The position numbers and the translations under genes are program-made. Source: Saprospiraceae bacterium (GTDB lineage: Bacteria; Bacteroidota; Bacteroidia; Chitinophagales; Saprospiraceae). From it: 50,637 nt of DNA. Of the stretch, positions 7,991 through 17,400 are shown one piece after another. Location of the stretch: contig JAHDGU010000021.1 in NCBI GenBank assembly GCA_020627535.1, forward strand, positions 1 through 50,637, read 5' to 3'. The notes beneath the pieces were generated by a model that was not told where the DNA came from, searched no databases, and saw nothing but the letters and a program-made list of their open reading frames with translations. Each line of letters begins with the position of its first letter. Position 1 is the first letter of the stretch.

Positions 7991-10313
7991 TTTTTAAAAT
8001 GAAGTTGAAATATTCGTTGACTAAAGTACTTTTATCCTCTTCTGAGGCCACTAAGTAGCTATTATTAAGAAATCTCTCTACGACTATCGCATCGATCAAA
8101 TATTGAAATTGGGACGACACATAGCCAAGTTCTGCCGAAAGCGCATTGTTCTGTGCATCTATAAGATTGACTATGGTGACAACACCTTCACGATAAAGGT
8201 CCTGTACCACCTTTAGATATTTACTACTGGATTCAGCTGCGTCACGTAAATACTTGACATCATTACTGGAGTTACTGAGGTTCTCGAGAGCGATTCGAAT
8301 TCCACTTGACAAATCTTGCTGTATCAAATCTCTCGTTGTCTCTAGTTGTAGAAGCGATACCTTATCCTTCTGGATTCTATTCTTTCTTAATTTACCTTGA
8401 AATATGGGTAGGGAAGCACCTACGCCGATGTTCCAAGTAGGTGCAAATATGTCTACCCCTAGTGCTTCGAAGTTCTCCTTTGGTGCTTTGGTACCATATC
8501 TACCAATTCGTTTATCAAGGCTTCCTTGCAATCCTATCTCAGGCTGCCACAGACTATTCCTATTCGCTTGTAAGGAATTCATTTGTGCATCAATTCCCCA
8601 ATTGACTTGCTCTACTTCTGGAGCATTATTGATTACATAGTCAATGAGAAATTCAGCGACATTCCTAAAGTCATATCTACTTTGAAGCTGAGCATTTATT
8701 CGCTCATCGCTTAATAAGGTGATACCATCAATATCTCTTATGTCCTCGAGTGTAAACTGCTCGTCCAATGGACGATTAATGAGTTGATTGAAAGCTATAC
8801 GTACTTGCTCCAATTGAGTCTGTGCATCATTCAGACCTGTCTTCTTTATGGCAAGCTGTGTTTCGAGGCCATAAACATCTGCGCTGCTCGTAGTCCCTAT
8901 ATTTGCTTTGGTCTTAGCAATGTTCAGATTGTAGAGTGCGCTCCTCACATTATTATTCTGTACCTCTACATTGGCTTGTGCTTGAAGGCACCTTAGGTAG
9001 GTGACGCAGATGTCCGTAATTAGATTCATCTTTTCAGCGCTCAGACCTGCTTGCTCGGCTTCTAGCAGTGATTTTTGGATAGCAACATTTGCCCATGCAC
9101 TTCGAGAGTAGATCAACTGAGAAATCTCAATACTGCCTGTCCAGTCTGCTTGCGCAGTTGGAAAGCCCGCCATAGCGAAAAAATCAGATGTATTATCGTC
9201 AAGGACTGCAATGCTCGTACTTGCTGAAACACTTGGCAACAGATTCGACTTGGCAATACCTATTTCTGCCTCTTGAATGTCTACGTCTTTTGCCTCAACT
9301 TGAAACGATAGATTACCAATGAGCGCCGCTGCGATCGCCGATTCCAAATTGTAGCTGATATCGCTTTGAGGATCCAAGTCCACTAGTGATGCTTTGCTCA
9401 ATACCTCAAATGATGGGTAGATTTGAAGTTTATCGATAGTCGACATATTGATGACAAAATCACTAGCTATACCACTGACCTTAGTAGGAAGTTCCCCTGC
9501 ATTTTTGCCCTCCAAAATCTTCATCACATTCAATGCAATACGCCGTGCATATGTGTCAATATAATCTGAAGGTGATATAGAAGCCATGATACCACGATCA
9601 ACATCACTTCTGCCCAGAAGACTGAACGAAGGAAGTCTGCGCTCATTGATACCATCTATCACTTGCTGTTCCTGATCTGCAGTCTCATACAGATATGGAA
9701 GAAAATAAATTGCATCAATGTCACTGGGAATATTTTGTACATCAACATCTGGTTTTCCAGATACGGGAATAAGCTCTATGTTGTGATCCACTTCAAGTTT
9801 TTGGAAGTATGACCCCAGAGCAGACGCTGAAGCTTCATCTACAAAAACACCTAATCGCTCAAAAGGATAAATACTTTTGAAAGCTACAAGATCTTCTTCT
9901 ATAGAGAATGGACTTTCAATGTAATTGTAATTATAGACACCAGAACTTGAATTTTCAGAATACTCCAGCTGGATTCCTGCTATGCTCGGAATCGGATAGC
10001 TATCTAATTTTCCCAGAAGTTGAGAACTCAGAAATCCTATTGATAGAACGAGATCACTTCCTTCAATTACATCGAATATGTCTGGTTGGGTATCGGAATA
10101 GTAGTCTTCGCCTAATGTGAATTTTTCAAAATTGAGACGATGGTTTTGTCCAATTAATGCTGCAATTTCTTTCTCAATTTGTTGCGAAAAAATCTGTATA
10201 GGTTCATTCTTATCTACTAGCAAGGAGATAGATGTGGTAGTTTGGGAATAGACGTTGACTCCAAATAAAAATACAAGACATGCAACTATATAATTCTTCG
10301 GTAAATATTTCAT
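7971..10313 (-). CDS. TolC-family outer membrane factor with N-terminal ABC substrate-binding-like domain
   Basis: A 780-residue protein, much longer than ordinary TolC proteins (about 450-500). A signal peptide (1-23) is followed by about 290 residues resembling the ABC_sub_bind family (TrpX-like periplasmic binding proteins): FERLGVFVDEA, DIDAIYFLPY, RRLPSFSLLGRSDVDRGIMA, SPSDYIDTYARRIALNVMKI, ILEGKNAGELPTKVSG and DFVINMSTIDKLQIYPSFEV. From about residue 320 the rest is a TolC outer membrane efflux domain with the two helical repeats, for example SYNLESAIAAAL and YREGVVTIVNLIDAQNN. The reading frame is continuous. It lies between the TetR gene (58 bases) and the adaptor gene. The binding domain presumably sits in the periplasm at the base of the channel; its ligand is unknown. 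Confidence 0.85.
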   Translation of the reverse strand: MKYLPKNYIVACLVFLFGVNVYSQTTTSISLLVDKNEPIQIFSQQIEKEIAALIGQNHRLNFEKFTLGEDYYSDTQPDIFDVIEGSDLVLSIGFLSSQLLGKLDSYPIPSIAGIQLEYSENSSSGVYNYNYIESPFSIEEDLVAFKSIYPFERLGVFVDEASASALGSYFQKLEVDHNIELIPVSGKPDVDVQNIPSDIDAIYFLPYLYETADQEQQVIDGINERRLPSFSLLGRSDVDRGIMASISPSDYIDTYARRIALNVMKILEGKNAGELPTKVSGIASDFVINMSTIDKLQIYPSFEVLSKASLVDLDPQSDISYNLESAIAAALIGNLSFQVEAKDVDIQEAEIGIAKSNLLPSVSASTSIAVLDDNTSDFFAMAGFPTAQADWTGSIEISQLIYSRSAWANVAIQKSLLEAEQAGLSAEKMNLITDICVTYLRCLQAQANVEVQNNNVRSALYNLNIAKTKANIGTTSSADVYGLETQLAIKKTGLNDAQTQLEQVRIAFNQLINRPLDEQFTLEDIRDIDGITLLSDERINAQLQSRYDFRNVAEFLIDYVINNAPEVEQVNWGIDAQMNSLQANRNSLWQPEIGLQGSLDKRIGRYGTKAPKENFEALGVDIFAPTWNIGVGASLPIFQGKLRKNRIQKDKVSLLQLETTRDLIQQDLSSGIRIALENLSNSSNDVKYLRDAAESSSKYLKVVQDLYREGVVTIVNLIDAQNNALSAELGYVSSQFQYLIDAIVVERFLNNSYLVASEEDKSTLVNEYFNFILKNDSNDK

Positions 10314-10371
10314 TTAATTATGCGTTTTAATCATTAGATTTAAAAATCTGATTAACTTCTTGTCAAAAAAA

Positions 10372-10998
10372 TTAAGCCTCAGACATGCCCTTTATCCACT
10401 TTGGTATTAAAATCTTTCTTTCCTCCAATAACTCGTCATAAATCTTCGGGTCTATATCAAAACCACCTTCAAATAATCTCTTGATCATAAGTGGAAATAC
10501 GGTTAGACTGACAATATTTAACAGGTAATGCACCGGACTTTCTGAAAGCTTATTTTCTTTTGCATATTGAATATATTGGGATGCAAAAGAGGATTGGATT
10601 GCTTTTATTTTGAAATCATTAAGGAGTGATTCTACAGTGGGATTGTTCTCATGGCTTGAGCTCAAAACAAAATGGATGAGATTCGGGTTACTCTTTAATA
10701 GATCCACATGATGTTCAACAAACTGAGATAGTTTGTGATCTATAGTACTATCCTCATTTTCTAAAATGGTCAATAAATTGAAAAACAGATCTTTTACTGC
10801 TTCAGCTGCAATGATTTCGAAAAGCTTCTGTTTGCTTCTAAAGTAGTAGTTCAGTAAAGCGATATTGATACCAGATTCTTTTGCTATATCCCGAGTCTTG
10901 GTGCCATCAAAACCCTTTTCCTGAAATAACTTTCGTGCAGCTATCTTGATTTTTTCCTCTGTACTGACGTCGTTTTCTATCATTTGCTTCCCATTCAT
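10372..10998 (-). CDS. TetR/AcrR family transcriptional regulator
   Basis: A 208-residue TetR repressor, the probable local regulator of the efflux operon. The N-terminal helix-turn-helix is clear: EEKIKIAARKLFQEKGFDGT then TRDIAKESGINIALLNYYFR and SKQKLFEII. The C-terminal ligand-binding half is divergent, as usual. The frame is open upstream to an ATG at 11091, but the extra residues are not TetR-like; ATG at 10998 or 10983 fits the family. With the start at 10998 two palindromes at 11025-11064 fall just upstream, suggesting autoregulation of a transcript that continues into the pump genes 58 bases downstream. Confidence 0.9.
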   Translation of the reverse strand: MNGKQMIENDVSTEEKIKIAARKLFQEKGFDGTKTRDIAKESGINIALLNYYFRSKQKLFEIIAAEAVKDLFFNLLTILENEDSTIDHKLSQFVEHHVDLLKSNPNLIHFVLSSSHENNPTVESLLNDFKIKAIQSSFASQYIQYAKENKLSESPVHYLLNIVSLTVFPLMIKRLFEGGFDIDPKIYDELLEERKILIPKWIKGMSEA

Positions 10999-11024
10999 GC
11001 ACAATGATAGCTCAAATATTTGAT

Positions 11025-11040
11025 TTAAACAAATGTTTAA
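11025..11040. promoter_or_regulatory. TetR operator-like palindrome 1
   Basis: TTAAACAAATGTTTAA has perfect 7-base inverted arms around a 2-base centre. It lies 27 bases upstream of the chosen tetR start, where a TetR dimer would block the promoter of the tetR-efflux operon. Confidence 0.6.
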
Positions 11041-11048
11041 TACTTTTT

Positions 11049-11064
11049 TTAACCATTTGCTTAA
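11049..11064. promoter_or_regulatory. TetR operator-like palindrome 2
   Basis: TTAACCATTTGCTTAA has 7-base arms with one mismatch and resembles palindrome 1 (TTAAnCA / TGnTTAA). The two centres are 24 bases apart, near two helical turns, a spacing compatible with two dimers bound side by side. Confidence 0.5.
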
Positions 11065-11611
11065 AACTGCTGCTCTCCTCTGCCCGTGCATGTCTTGAAA
11101 CCAATGGGTGATGGGTGAAGAAGAAAAGGCAAGCCGCCTGCCAGACGGACAGGCATGTCTGAAAGACTCTCAGCTTTTAGAGAGCGGCACGCCTCCTCAG
11201 CGTTTCATCAGGCCTAAGCACTGATGTTTGCATTTCTACGTGAACGTAAAACCAGTAGGAATGTCATCGACATCACGACTATGAGCTGTAGGCTCGAAAA
11301 GAGACGCATTGATGATGACATGTCCGTTGCACTCTTGAAGAACGGCAGCTTTCCCCGATTATTTCCCGATTTTTTCCCCAAATCGTTCCTTTCACACCCT
11401 GCTTCTCTTATCTTAAATACGGAAGAAACACACCAGAACCCGCGGCATATCAGAAGAAAGTGCAATAAATAGGAGATGGACACCTGCAAGTCATCCCTTT
11501 CTAGCCAATATTCCATATAGTGGCCGTTTCTGAGCGTTTCTCACTGCTACACCCATTCATAAACTTGTAATTTCAGTGTTCAGGATGTAACGGGCTACTT
11601 CACTCCTTTGG
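11065..11611. other. Intergenic stretch without a convincing gene
   Basis: About 550 bases separate the tetR operator region from the yfcC stop. Short open frames occur on both strands at about 11.2-11.5 kb but their translations show no family features. The stretch holds a hairpin-forming repeat-like element at 11136-11154 and a short perfect inverted repeat at 11237-11248 (TACGT-GA-ACGTA). The change from AT-rich to about 50% GC DNA falls here. Confidence 0.5.
11136..11154. repeat. GC-rich hairpin element
   Basis: The 19-base sequence starts GCCTGCC and ends GGACAGGC, with perfect 5-base outer arms (GCCTG/CAGGC). It resembles short GC-rich intergenic palindromes common in Bacteroidota genomes; no second copy was found in this window, so its status as a dispersed repeat is inferred. 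Confidence 0.35.
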
Positions 11612-13000
11612 TCAATATCCCACCGCCACCGCAAGCACAAGGACCACACCCGCCATAGCAAGACACAGCAAAAACAAAGGAAATATAAACCGCAACCACC
11701 GATCCAGCGGCACCCTACAAAGACTCAGCATAGCAATCAATCCACCAAGTGTCGGATTGATCAAATTAAACAGACCATCTCCTACCTGAAATGCCAGTAT
11801 ACTCGTCTGCCTCGTCAGCCCAAGCACCTCTCCCACTGGGATCATCACTGGCAAGGTCGCCAATGCCTGACCACTACCGCTAGGAATAAACAAATTGATG
11901 ACTCCCTGAGACACCGCCATGCCGATCGCAGATGCATATAACGGTAGCCCCTGGAGCAACTCGGCCAGATGATAAGAGATAGTATCACCGATATTGCTCA
12001 TTTCCATCAGTACCTTGATCGTCGTAGCAAAACCTACCATAAATGCACCTGGTGCTGCAGACCCTACACCCTCGAGGACAATCCGACTAATTTCATTGGC
12101 GGAGTATCTCGATACAAGACCTACAGCCAATGTCACCATGAGAAATATAGCAGACAATTCATTGATATACCATTTGTGTGAAAACACACCATAGAGGATC
12201 ACAGCAAGACCCACAAAAAAACACAACAATACCAAGTAATTGCCTCTAGTAATCCGGTATGTCTGCAGACCTTGAGACAGAGCAAAGCCATCTTCATCAA
12301 GACCTGCTCCGAGACTCGTTTTCTGACTCTCGAGCCTTCTGAGATATCGTACATTGTACACCGCGCATCCGACCAGTGCCAAGCCACAGAGCACCGCTCT
12401 CAGTCCTGCTCCGCTAAACATTGGTAGCTCCGCTATCTTATGCCCCGTCCCCACGGTGTAGGGATTGATCGGTGATAGCCCGAATCCTATCGTCATTGCA
12501 GCCACCGAGATACCAGCAGCCAAGATCAAGTCTCCTCCGATGGCAAGACTGACCACAGCAGCTATCTGCACCAAGGCAATATTGTTTTCATAGCCCACCG
12601 CGATCCCAAGAAATCCAAATACCATCGTCACGATGACCACGATCATATGTCTTTGACGCAAACCAAGCTTACGCACGAGCGTCCCCACCGCATTCTCGAG
12701 GGTCTTGGTACGCTCGATCATCCCAAACATGACACCACCTGCAATCACAATAAAGATGATCTCAGATGCCGCCTTGAACCCCAGCGGCATCGCACGAAAC
12801 ATATCCATCACACTGATCGGACTCGAAGGCAAGGTGTGATACGATCCTGGCACTACTCTACTCCGACCATCTACCACTACACGCTCAAAGCTCCCAGCAG
12901 GAATCACATAGCTCAAGACACTCACCAAAATAAATATGAAAAACAAAAGAGCCACTGCATGCGGTGCTCGCTCATACCATCGCTTCTCTTGTTGCTTCAC
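11612..13000 (-). CDS. YfcC-family (DcuC-superfamily) membrane transporter
   Basis: A 462-residue polytopic membrane protein. The opening YERAPHAVALLFFIF followed by VLSYVIPAGSFERV is typical of the YfcC branch of the DcuC/ArsB-like C4-dicarboxylate and amino-acid carriers. Later segments include GFGLSPINPYTVGTGHKIA and LFIPSGSGQALATLPVMIP, the conserved re-entrant regions, and at least ten hydrophobic helices. The start is GTG at 13000; no in-frame ATG fits the family N-terminus. It begins 32 bases after gltD and is the last gene of the nitrogen operon, so uptake or exchange of an amino acid or dicarboxylate linked to glutamate metabolism is plausible. Substrate is not known. Confidence 0.85.
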   Translation of the reverse strand: MKQQEKRWYERAPHAVALLFFIFILVSVLSYVIPAGSFERVVVDGRSRVVPGSYHTLPSSPISVMDMFRAMPLGFKAASEIIFIVIAGGVMFGMIERTKTLENAVGTLVRKLGLRQRHMIVVIVTMVFGFLGIAVGYENNIALVQIAAVVSLAIGGDLILAAGISVAAMTIGFGLSPINPYTVGTGHKIAELPMFSGAGLRAVLCGLALVGCAVYNVRYLRRLESQKTSLGAGLDEDGFALSQGLQTYRITRGNYLVLLCFFVGLAVILYGVFSHKWYINELSAIFLMVTLAVGLVSRYSANEISRIVLEGVGSAAPGAFMVGFATTIKVLMEMSNIGDTISYHLAELLQGLPLYASAIGMAVSQGVINLFIPSGSGQALATLPVMIPVGEVLGLTRQTSILAFQVGDGLFNLINPTLGGLIAMLSLCRVPLDRWLRFIFPLFLLCLAMAGVVLVLAVAVGY

Positions 13001-13032
13001 GCCATGAAAGTACTGAAATATCCAGCTCCCTC

Positions 13033-14487
13033 TCAGGCGGAGAGCCGATGCATTTTGTCCTGATCCTTGACGTACGCATCGACACGCTCAGCTGCCATTC
13101 GACCCTCAGCGATAGCCCACACCACGAGACTCTGGCCCCGGCGAGCGTCACCGGCCACAAAGACAGACTCCAGACTTGTATGATACTCATGCGCCTGGAT
13201 GTGATTTCGCTCATCTAGCGAGAGCCGATCCTTGGCACCGAGCTCTTCACTGTTGGTATGAAGAAATCCCAAGGCCAGAAACACCTTTGTACAAGGGATG
13301 ACTCTCTCAGAATCTGGAAGTTCTTGCATGATAAGTTTGCCCTCTTCATTTCTCTCCCACTGTACATCTACGATCCTCATCCCCGAGAGATGCGTACCAT
13401 CGTCACTGACAAATGCCTTGGTCATTATGGCCCACTCGCGCTCACAGCCTTCTTCCTGTGAGCTACTTGTCCTTAGTGTCATCGGCCATTGCGGCCATGG
13501 ATTGTTTTCTGATCGATGGGCTGGTGGCTGCGCCAAGATCTCGATCTGCGTCACTCGGGACGCGCCCAGCCGATGACTGGTGCCGATACAGTCGCTTCCA
13601 GTATCGCCACCACCGATGACCACCACCTGCTGATCCTTGACCCGTATCCGCTCTGCCGCTGACACTGAGTCGTTGGAGACAATCCGATTGGCCTGCTCCA
13701 GATATTCTATCGCCATATGGACTCCGATCAAGTTTCGGCCCGGTATCTCAAGATCTCGAGCGACACTCGAGCCAGTGCATATGATCGTCGCATCATGCCC
13801 ATCCACCAGATCTTGTATCTCCAGATCTTGACCTACCGTCACCCCACAGCGAAACTCCACTCCCTTCCTTCGCATCACTTCGAGCCGCCGATCTATGACT
13901 TCTTTCTCTAGCTTAAAATCTGGAATCCCGTAGCGCAGTAGACCTCCCAATCGATCTGACTTTTCATAGACGATGACCGCATGTCCCTTTTCCACTAGTT
14001 GATCTGCCGCTGCCAATCCTGCAGGACCACTTCCGATGATCGCAATCCTTTTGCCGGAAGGCTGCTCGACTTCCGCACTACGCACCCATCCCTCCTCATA
14101 AGCTGTCTCAATGATCTTTTTCTCCATCGCCTCGATCGTCACGGCATCCTCATGAAGATTGAGCACACAGGATGCCTCACAGGGCGCAGGACAGATTCGT
14201 CCTGTAAACTCTGGAAAATTATTGGTCTGTGAAAGAATATGGTAGGCACGGCGATAGTCACCGAGTCTCACGGCCTCATTGAAGTCAGGAATATGGTTTC
14301 CCAAAGGACAAGCACTATGACAGAAGGGCACACCGCAGTCCATACATCTTGAGGCCTGTGATTCGCTCAGCTCATCAGTAGCAGCTTTGACAAATTCACC
14401 AAAGTGCTTGATCCGAGATGCAGGTTCTTCCGAAGTAGGCAACTGCCGCGGCACGATCTGATGTGATGAAAATTTTTTCATATTCAT
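13033..14487 (-). CDS. gltD: Glutamate synthase small subunit (NADPH-dependent)
   Basis: A 484-residue GltD that passes electrons from NADPH through FAD and Fe-S clusters to GltB. N-terminal cluster cysteines are in RCMDCGVPFCHSACPLGN and GRICPAPCEASC. The FAD-binding Rossmann motif is IIGSGPAGLAAADQLVEKG, the NADPH motif VVIGGGDTGSDCIGTSHRLG, and the C-terminal FAD motif VFVAGDARRGQSLVVWAIA. The frame is open upstream to a GTG at 14583 inside gltB, but ATG at 14487 overlaps the gltB stop as ATGA, the classical coupling arrangement, and begins MNMKKFSSHQ as expected. The product should be expressed in fixed ratio with GltB. Confidence 0.97.
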   Translation of the reverse strand: MNMKKFSSHQIVPRQLPTSEEPASRIKHFGEFVKAATDELSESQASRCMDCGVPFCHSACPLGNHIPDFNEAVRLGDYRRAYHILSQTNNFPEFTGRICPAPCEASCVLNLHEDAVTIEAMEKKIIETAYEEGWVRSAEVEQPSGKRIAIIGSGPAGLAAADQLVEKGHAVIVYEKSDRLGGLLRYGIPDFKLEKEVIDRRLEVMRRKGVEFRCGVTVGQDLEIQDLVDGHDATIICTGSSVARDLEIPGRNLIGVHMAIEYLEQANRIVSNDSVSAAERIRVKDQQVVVIGGGDTGSDCIGTSHRLGASRVTQIEILAQPPAHRSENNPWPQWPMTLRTSSSQEEGCEREWAIMTKAFVSDDGTHLSGMRIVDVQWERNEEGKLIMQELPDSERVIPCTKVFLALGFLHTNSEELGAKDRLSLDERNHIQAHEYHTSLESVFVAGDARRGQSLVVWAIAEGRMAAERVDAYVKDQDKMHRLSA

Positions 14488-17400
14488 GCTACTTTGAGAT
14501 GTGATATCGCAGGAGATTGCTCCGTAAGTCTTTTGTACTCTTTGGGGATTATCCGCACAAATCCGCTCCCTGTTTTTTCCCACCGATCTAGCAGTCGCTG
14601 GGCAAGCGTACTTGCCGTGAGCTCGATGTGACGCTTGAGCATACGATCTATCTCTTGTCGATCAGGCTCTTGCAAGTCCTCGATCAAGACCATCTTCTGA
14701 TTGATCAGCGCCGGATCACACAGATCCTCATGGAGATAGAGAATTCCTCCACTCATTCCTGCAGCCAGATTACGTCCATGTCTCCCGAGGATGAGTACGC
14801 GTCCACCTGTCATATACTCACAGGCATTGTCCCCGACACCTTCCACCACGGCTAGAGCGCCACTATTGCGCACTGCAAATCGATCACCTGCCAGACCAGC
14901 GATATAGGCTTCACCCGCAGTAGCTCCATAGAGTGCTACATTCCCGATGATGGTATGCTCAGAGGCACTTTCGTGCAAATGCACCGACGGTCTGACGGCC
15001 AAGCAAGCTCCACTCAAGCCCTTGCCAAAGTAATCATTGGCCTCACCAGAGATGCTGAGCCTCAATCCCTGCACCGCAAATGCACCAAAACTCTGCCCCG
15101 CAGAACCCGTAAAATGCAACTGCAGCAGCTCAGGCGCCAGCCCCTTGAGACCATGGTTCCTGACGATTTCGCTCGAGAGCATCGTCCCTATGGCTCGATC
15201 GGTGTTGATGATTGGAAATTCTCCGCGGTATGTGTGTGATCCCTTGCGAGCAGGTTCAGTAAAGTAGAGCAGCTTTTTATCTAGCACCTGATCGATGCCG
15301 TGATCCTGCAGTCGAGAGCAGTATGTCGTCGTACGCGCCTCTTCTCGATAGAGCAGTGGAGCGAGATCCAGCTTCTCTGTCTTCCAGTGGCGATGGAGAC
15401 CCCGAGTAGTGAGTAGATCCGTGCGACCTAAGAGATCATCGACCTTCTTCACGCCACAGGCTGCCATGATCTCTCGCAAGTGCTCAGCAAGAAATCGGAA
15501 GTAGTTGACCAGGTGATCCACCTTTCCACTGAAGTTTTTGCGCAAGGCCGGGTCCTGCGTTGCGATGCCTACAGGACAGGTATTGAGATGGCATTTTCTC
15601 ATCAGGATACAGCCCTCTACGACGAGAGCTGCCGTCGCGATACCCCATTCCTCTGCACCGAGCATGGTGGCAATGGCCAGATCTCTGCCGGTCCGCAGTT
15701 GACCGTCGGCCTGCAGTACAGTCCGATCCCGTAGTCCACTTCTCATCAGTGTCTGATGTGTCTCGGAGAGTCCGATTTCCCATGGCAGTCCAGCATGGCG
15801 AATCGACCCCAAGGGAGATGCACCCGTCCCTCCATCACTGCCACTGACCAAGATATGATCTGCATGCGCCTTGACCACCCCGGATGCAATCACGCCGATG
15901 CCGGACTTGGACACGAGCTTGACACTGATCCTGGCACGTCGATTGGCATTTTTGAGATCAAAGATGAGCTGGGCAAGGTCCTCGATCGAGTAGATATCAT
16001 GATGAGGCGGCGGACTGATCAGACCGACACCTGGAGTCGATCGTCGCACCCGCGCGATATGCTCATCGACCTTATGACCTGGCAACTGACCACCTTCTCC
16101 GGGCTTGGCACCTTGAGCGATCTTGATCTGGATCTCATCGGCCTGATTGAGATACTCGATATCCACGCCAAATCTTCCACTCGCCACCTGCTTGATGGCA
16201 GATCGAGTAGAGCGACCCTGATCATCCCGGATATATCGCGCAGGATCTTCGCCACCTTCACCGCTATTGCTCTTGCCACCGATACGATTCATCGCCAAAG
16301 CAAGCATCTTGTGCGCCTCCTCAGACAGTGAGCCAAAAGACATGGCACCTGTAGCAAATCGCTTCATGATTGCCTCTGCTGATTCGACCTCCTCTATATC
16401 TATGGGTGACCCTGTAGGCCTGATATCCAGGAAGCTCCTCAGGCTCCCATGACTGTACTCCAGCAGATCGATTTGCTCGGCAAATTTTTTGTAGATCTCA
16501 TAGTCATTCATCTTGGTGCTATGCTGAAGGAGATGGATCGTCTTTGGATTGAAGAGGTGATACTCTCCTTTTCGCGTCCAGCGGAAGAGTCCTCGATCTT
16601 CTAGTCTGAGTATATCATCTGCATAGGCATCTGTGTCAGAGGCGAGTTGCTTTTGACGATTCTCGCGATCTAGCTCCTCAAATCCCAGACCTTGTATACG
16701 GCTGATAGCACCAGTGAAGCACTTTTCGATCACCTCTGGCGCCAAGCCGACAATCTCAAAGCTTTGCGCACCTCGATAAGAGTTGACCGTAGAGATTCCG
16801 AGTTTGGACATGATCTTTAGCAGAGACAGCTCGGCGGCTCGGAGATATTGAGCAGCGGCTTCGGGATTGTCTGTCTCATCCGCACACTGCATCGCAAGTC
16901 GCGGATAGATCAGATCCGCACCGAAGGAGAGCAGACAGGCCATATGATGACCTTCCCACACATCACAGGCATCGACGATCAAGCTCAGCTCCTTGCGGTA
17001 TCCGGATTGGATCATTGATTGATGCAAGGCGCCTACAGCCAGCAAACTAGGCATCATGAGATGAGTTTCGGGCAATCTTCGTTGAGAGAGAATCAGGGTA
17101 TTGATCCCGTTCTGATGATATTCGGACGCTTTCGCGCAAATGCTGGTCAGCGCAGCTTCTAAACTCATTTCTGGCGAATAAGAAAGACTTAATTCGGCCT
17201 GAGTGAGAATTGGTAATGGTGCCTCGCCACTCAGAGCAGCAAAGTCCGAGCTCGCCAAGATCGGACTATCAAGTCGTACCGTCTTGGCCTCTTCTGTCCC
17301 TACATTGAGAAATCGACTACCGACGCCAATGGAAGTTTTTAGACTCATGTAATACGCCTCTCGGATCGGATCGATCGGCGGATTTGTCACCTGAGCAAAC

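Noticed and set aside
11214-11516. Overlapping open frames on both strands (100 and 82 residues)
   Set aside because: Neither translation shows family motifs, a sensible signal peptide or coding bias, and they overlap each other; treated as non-coding.
14488-14583. Upstream GTG start for gltD within gltB
   Set aside because: The added residues are antisense-like filler unlike any GltD; the ATGA overlap start fits the family.
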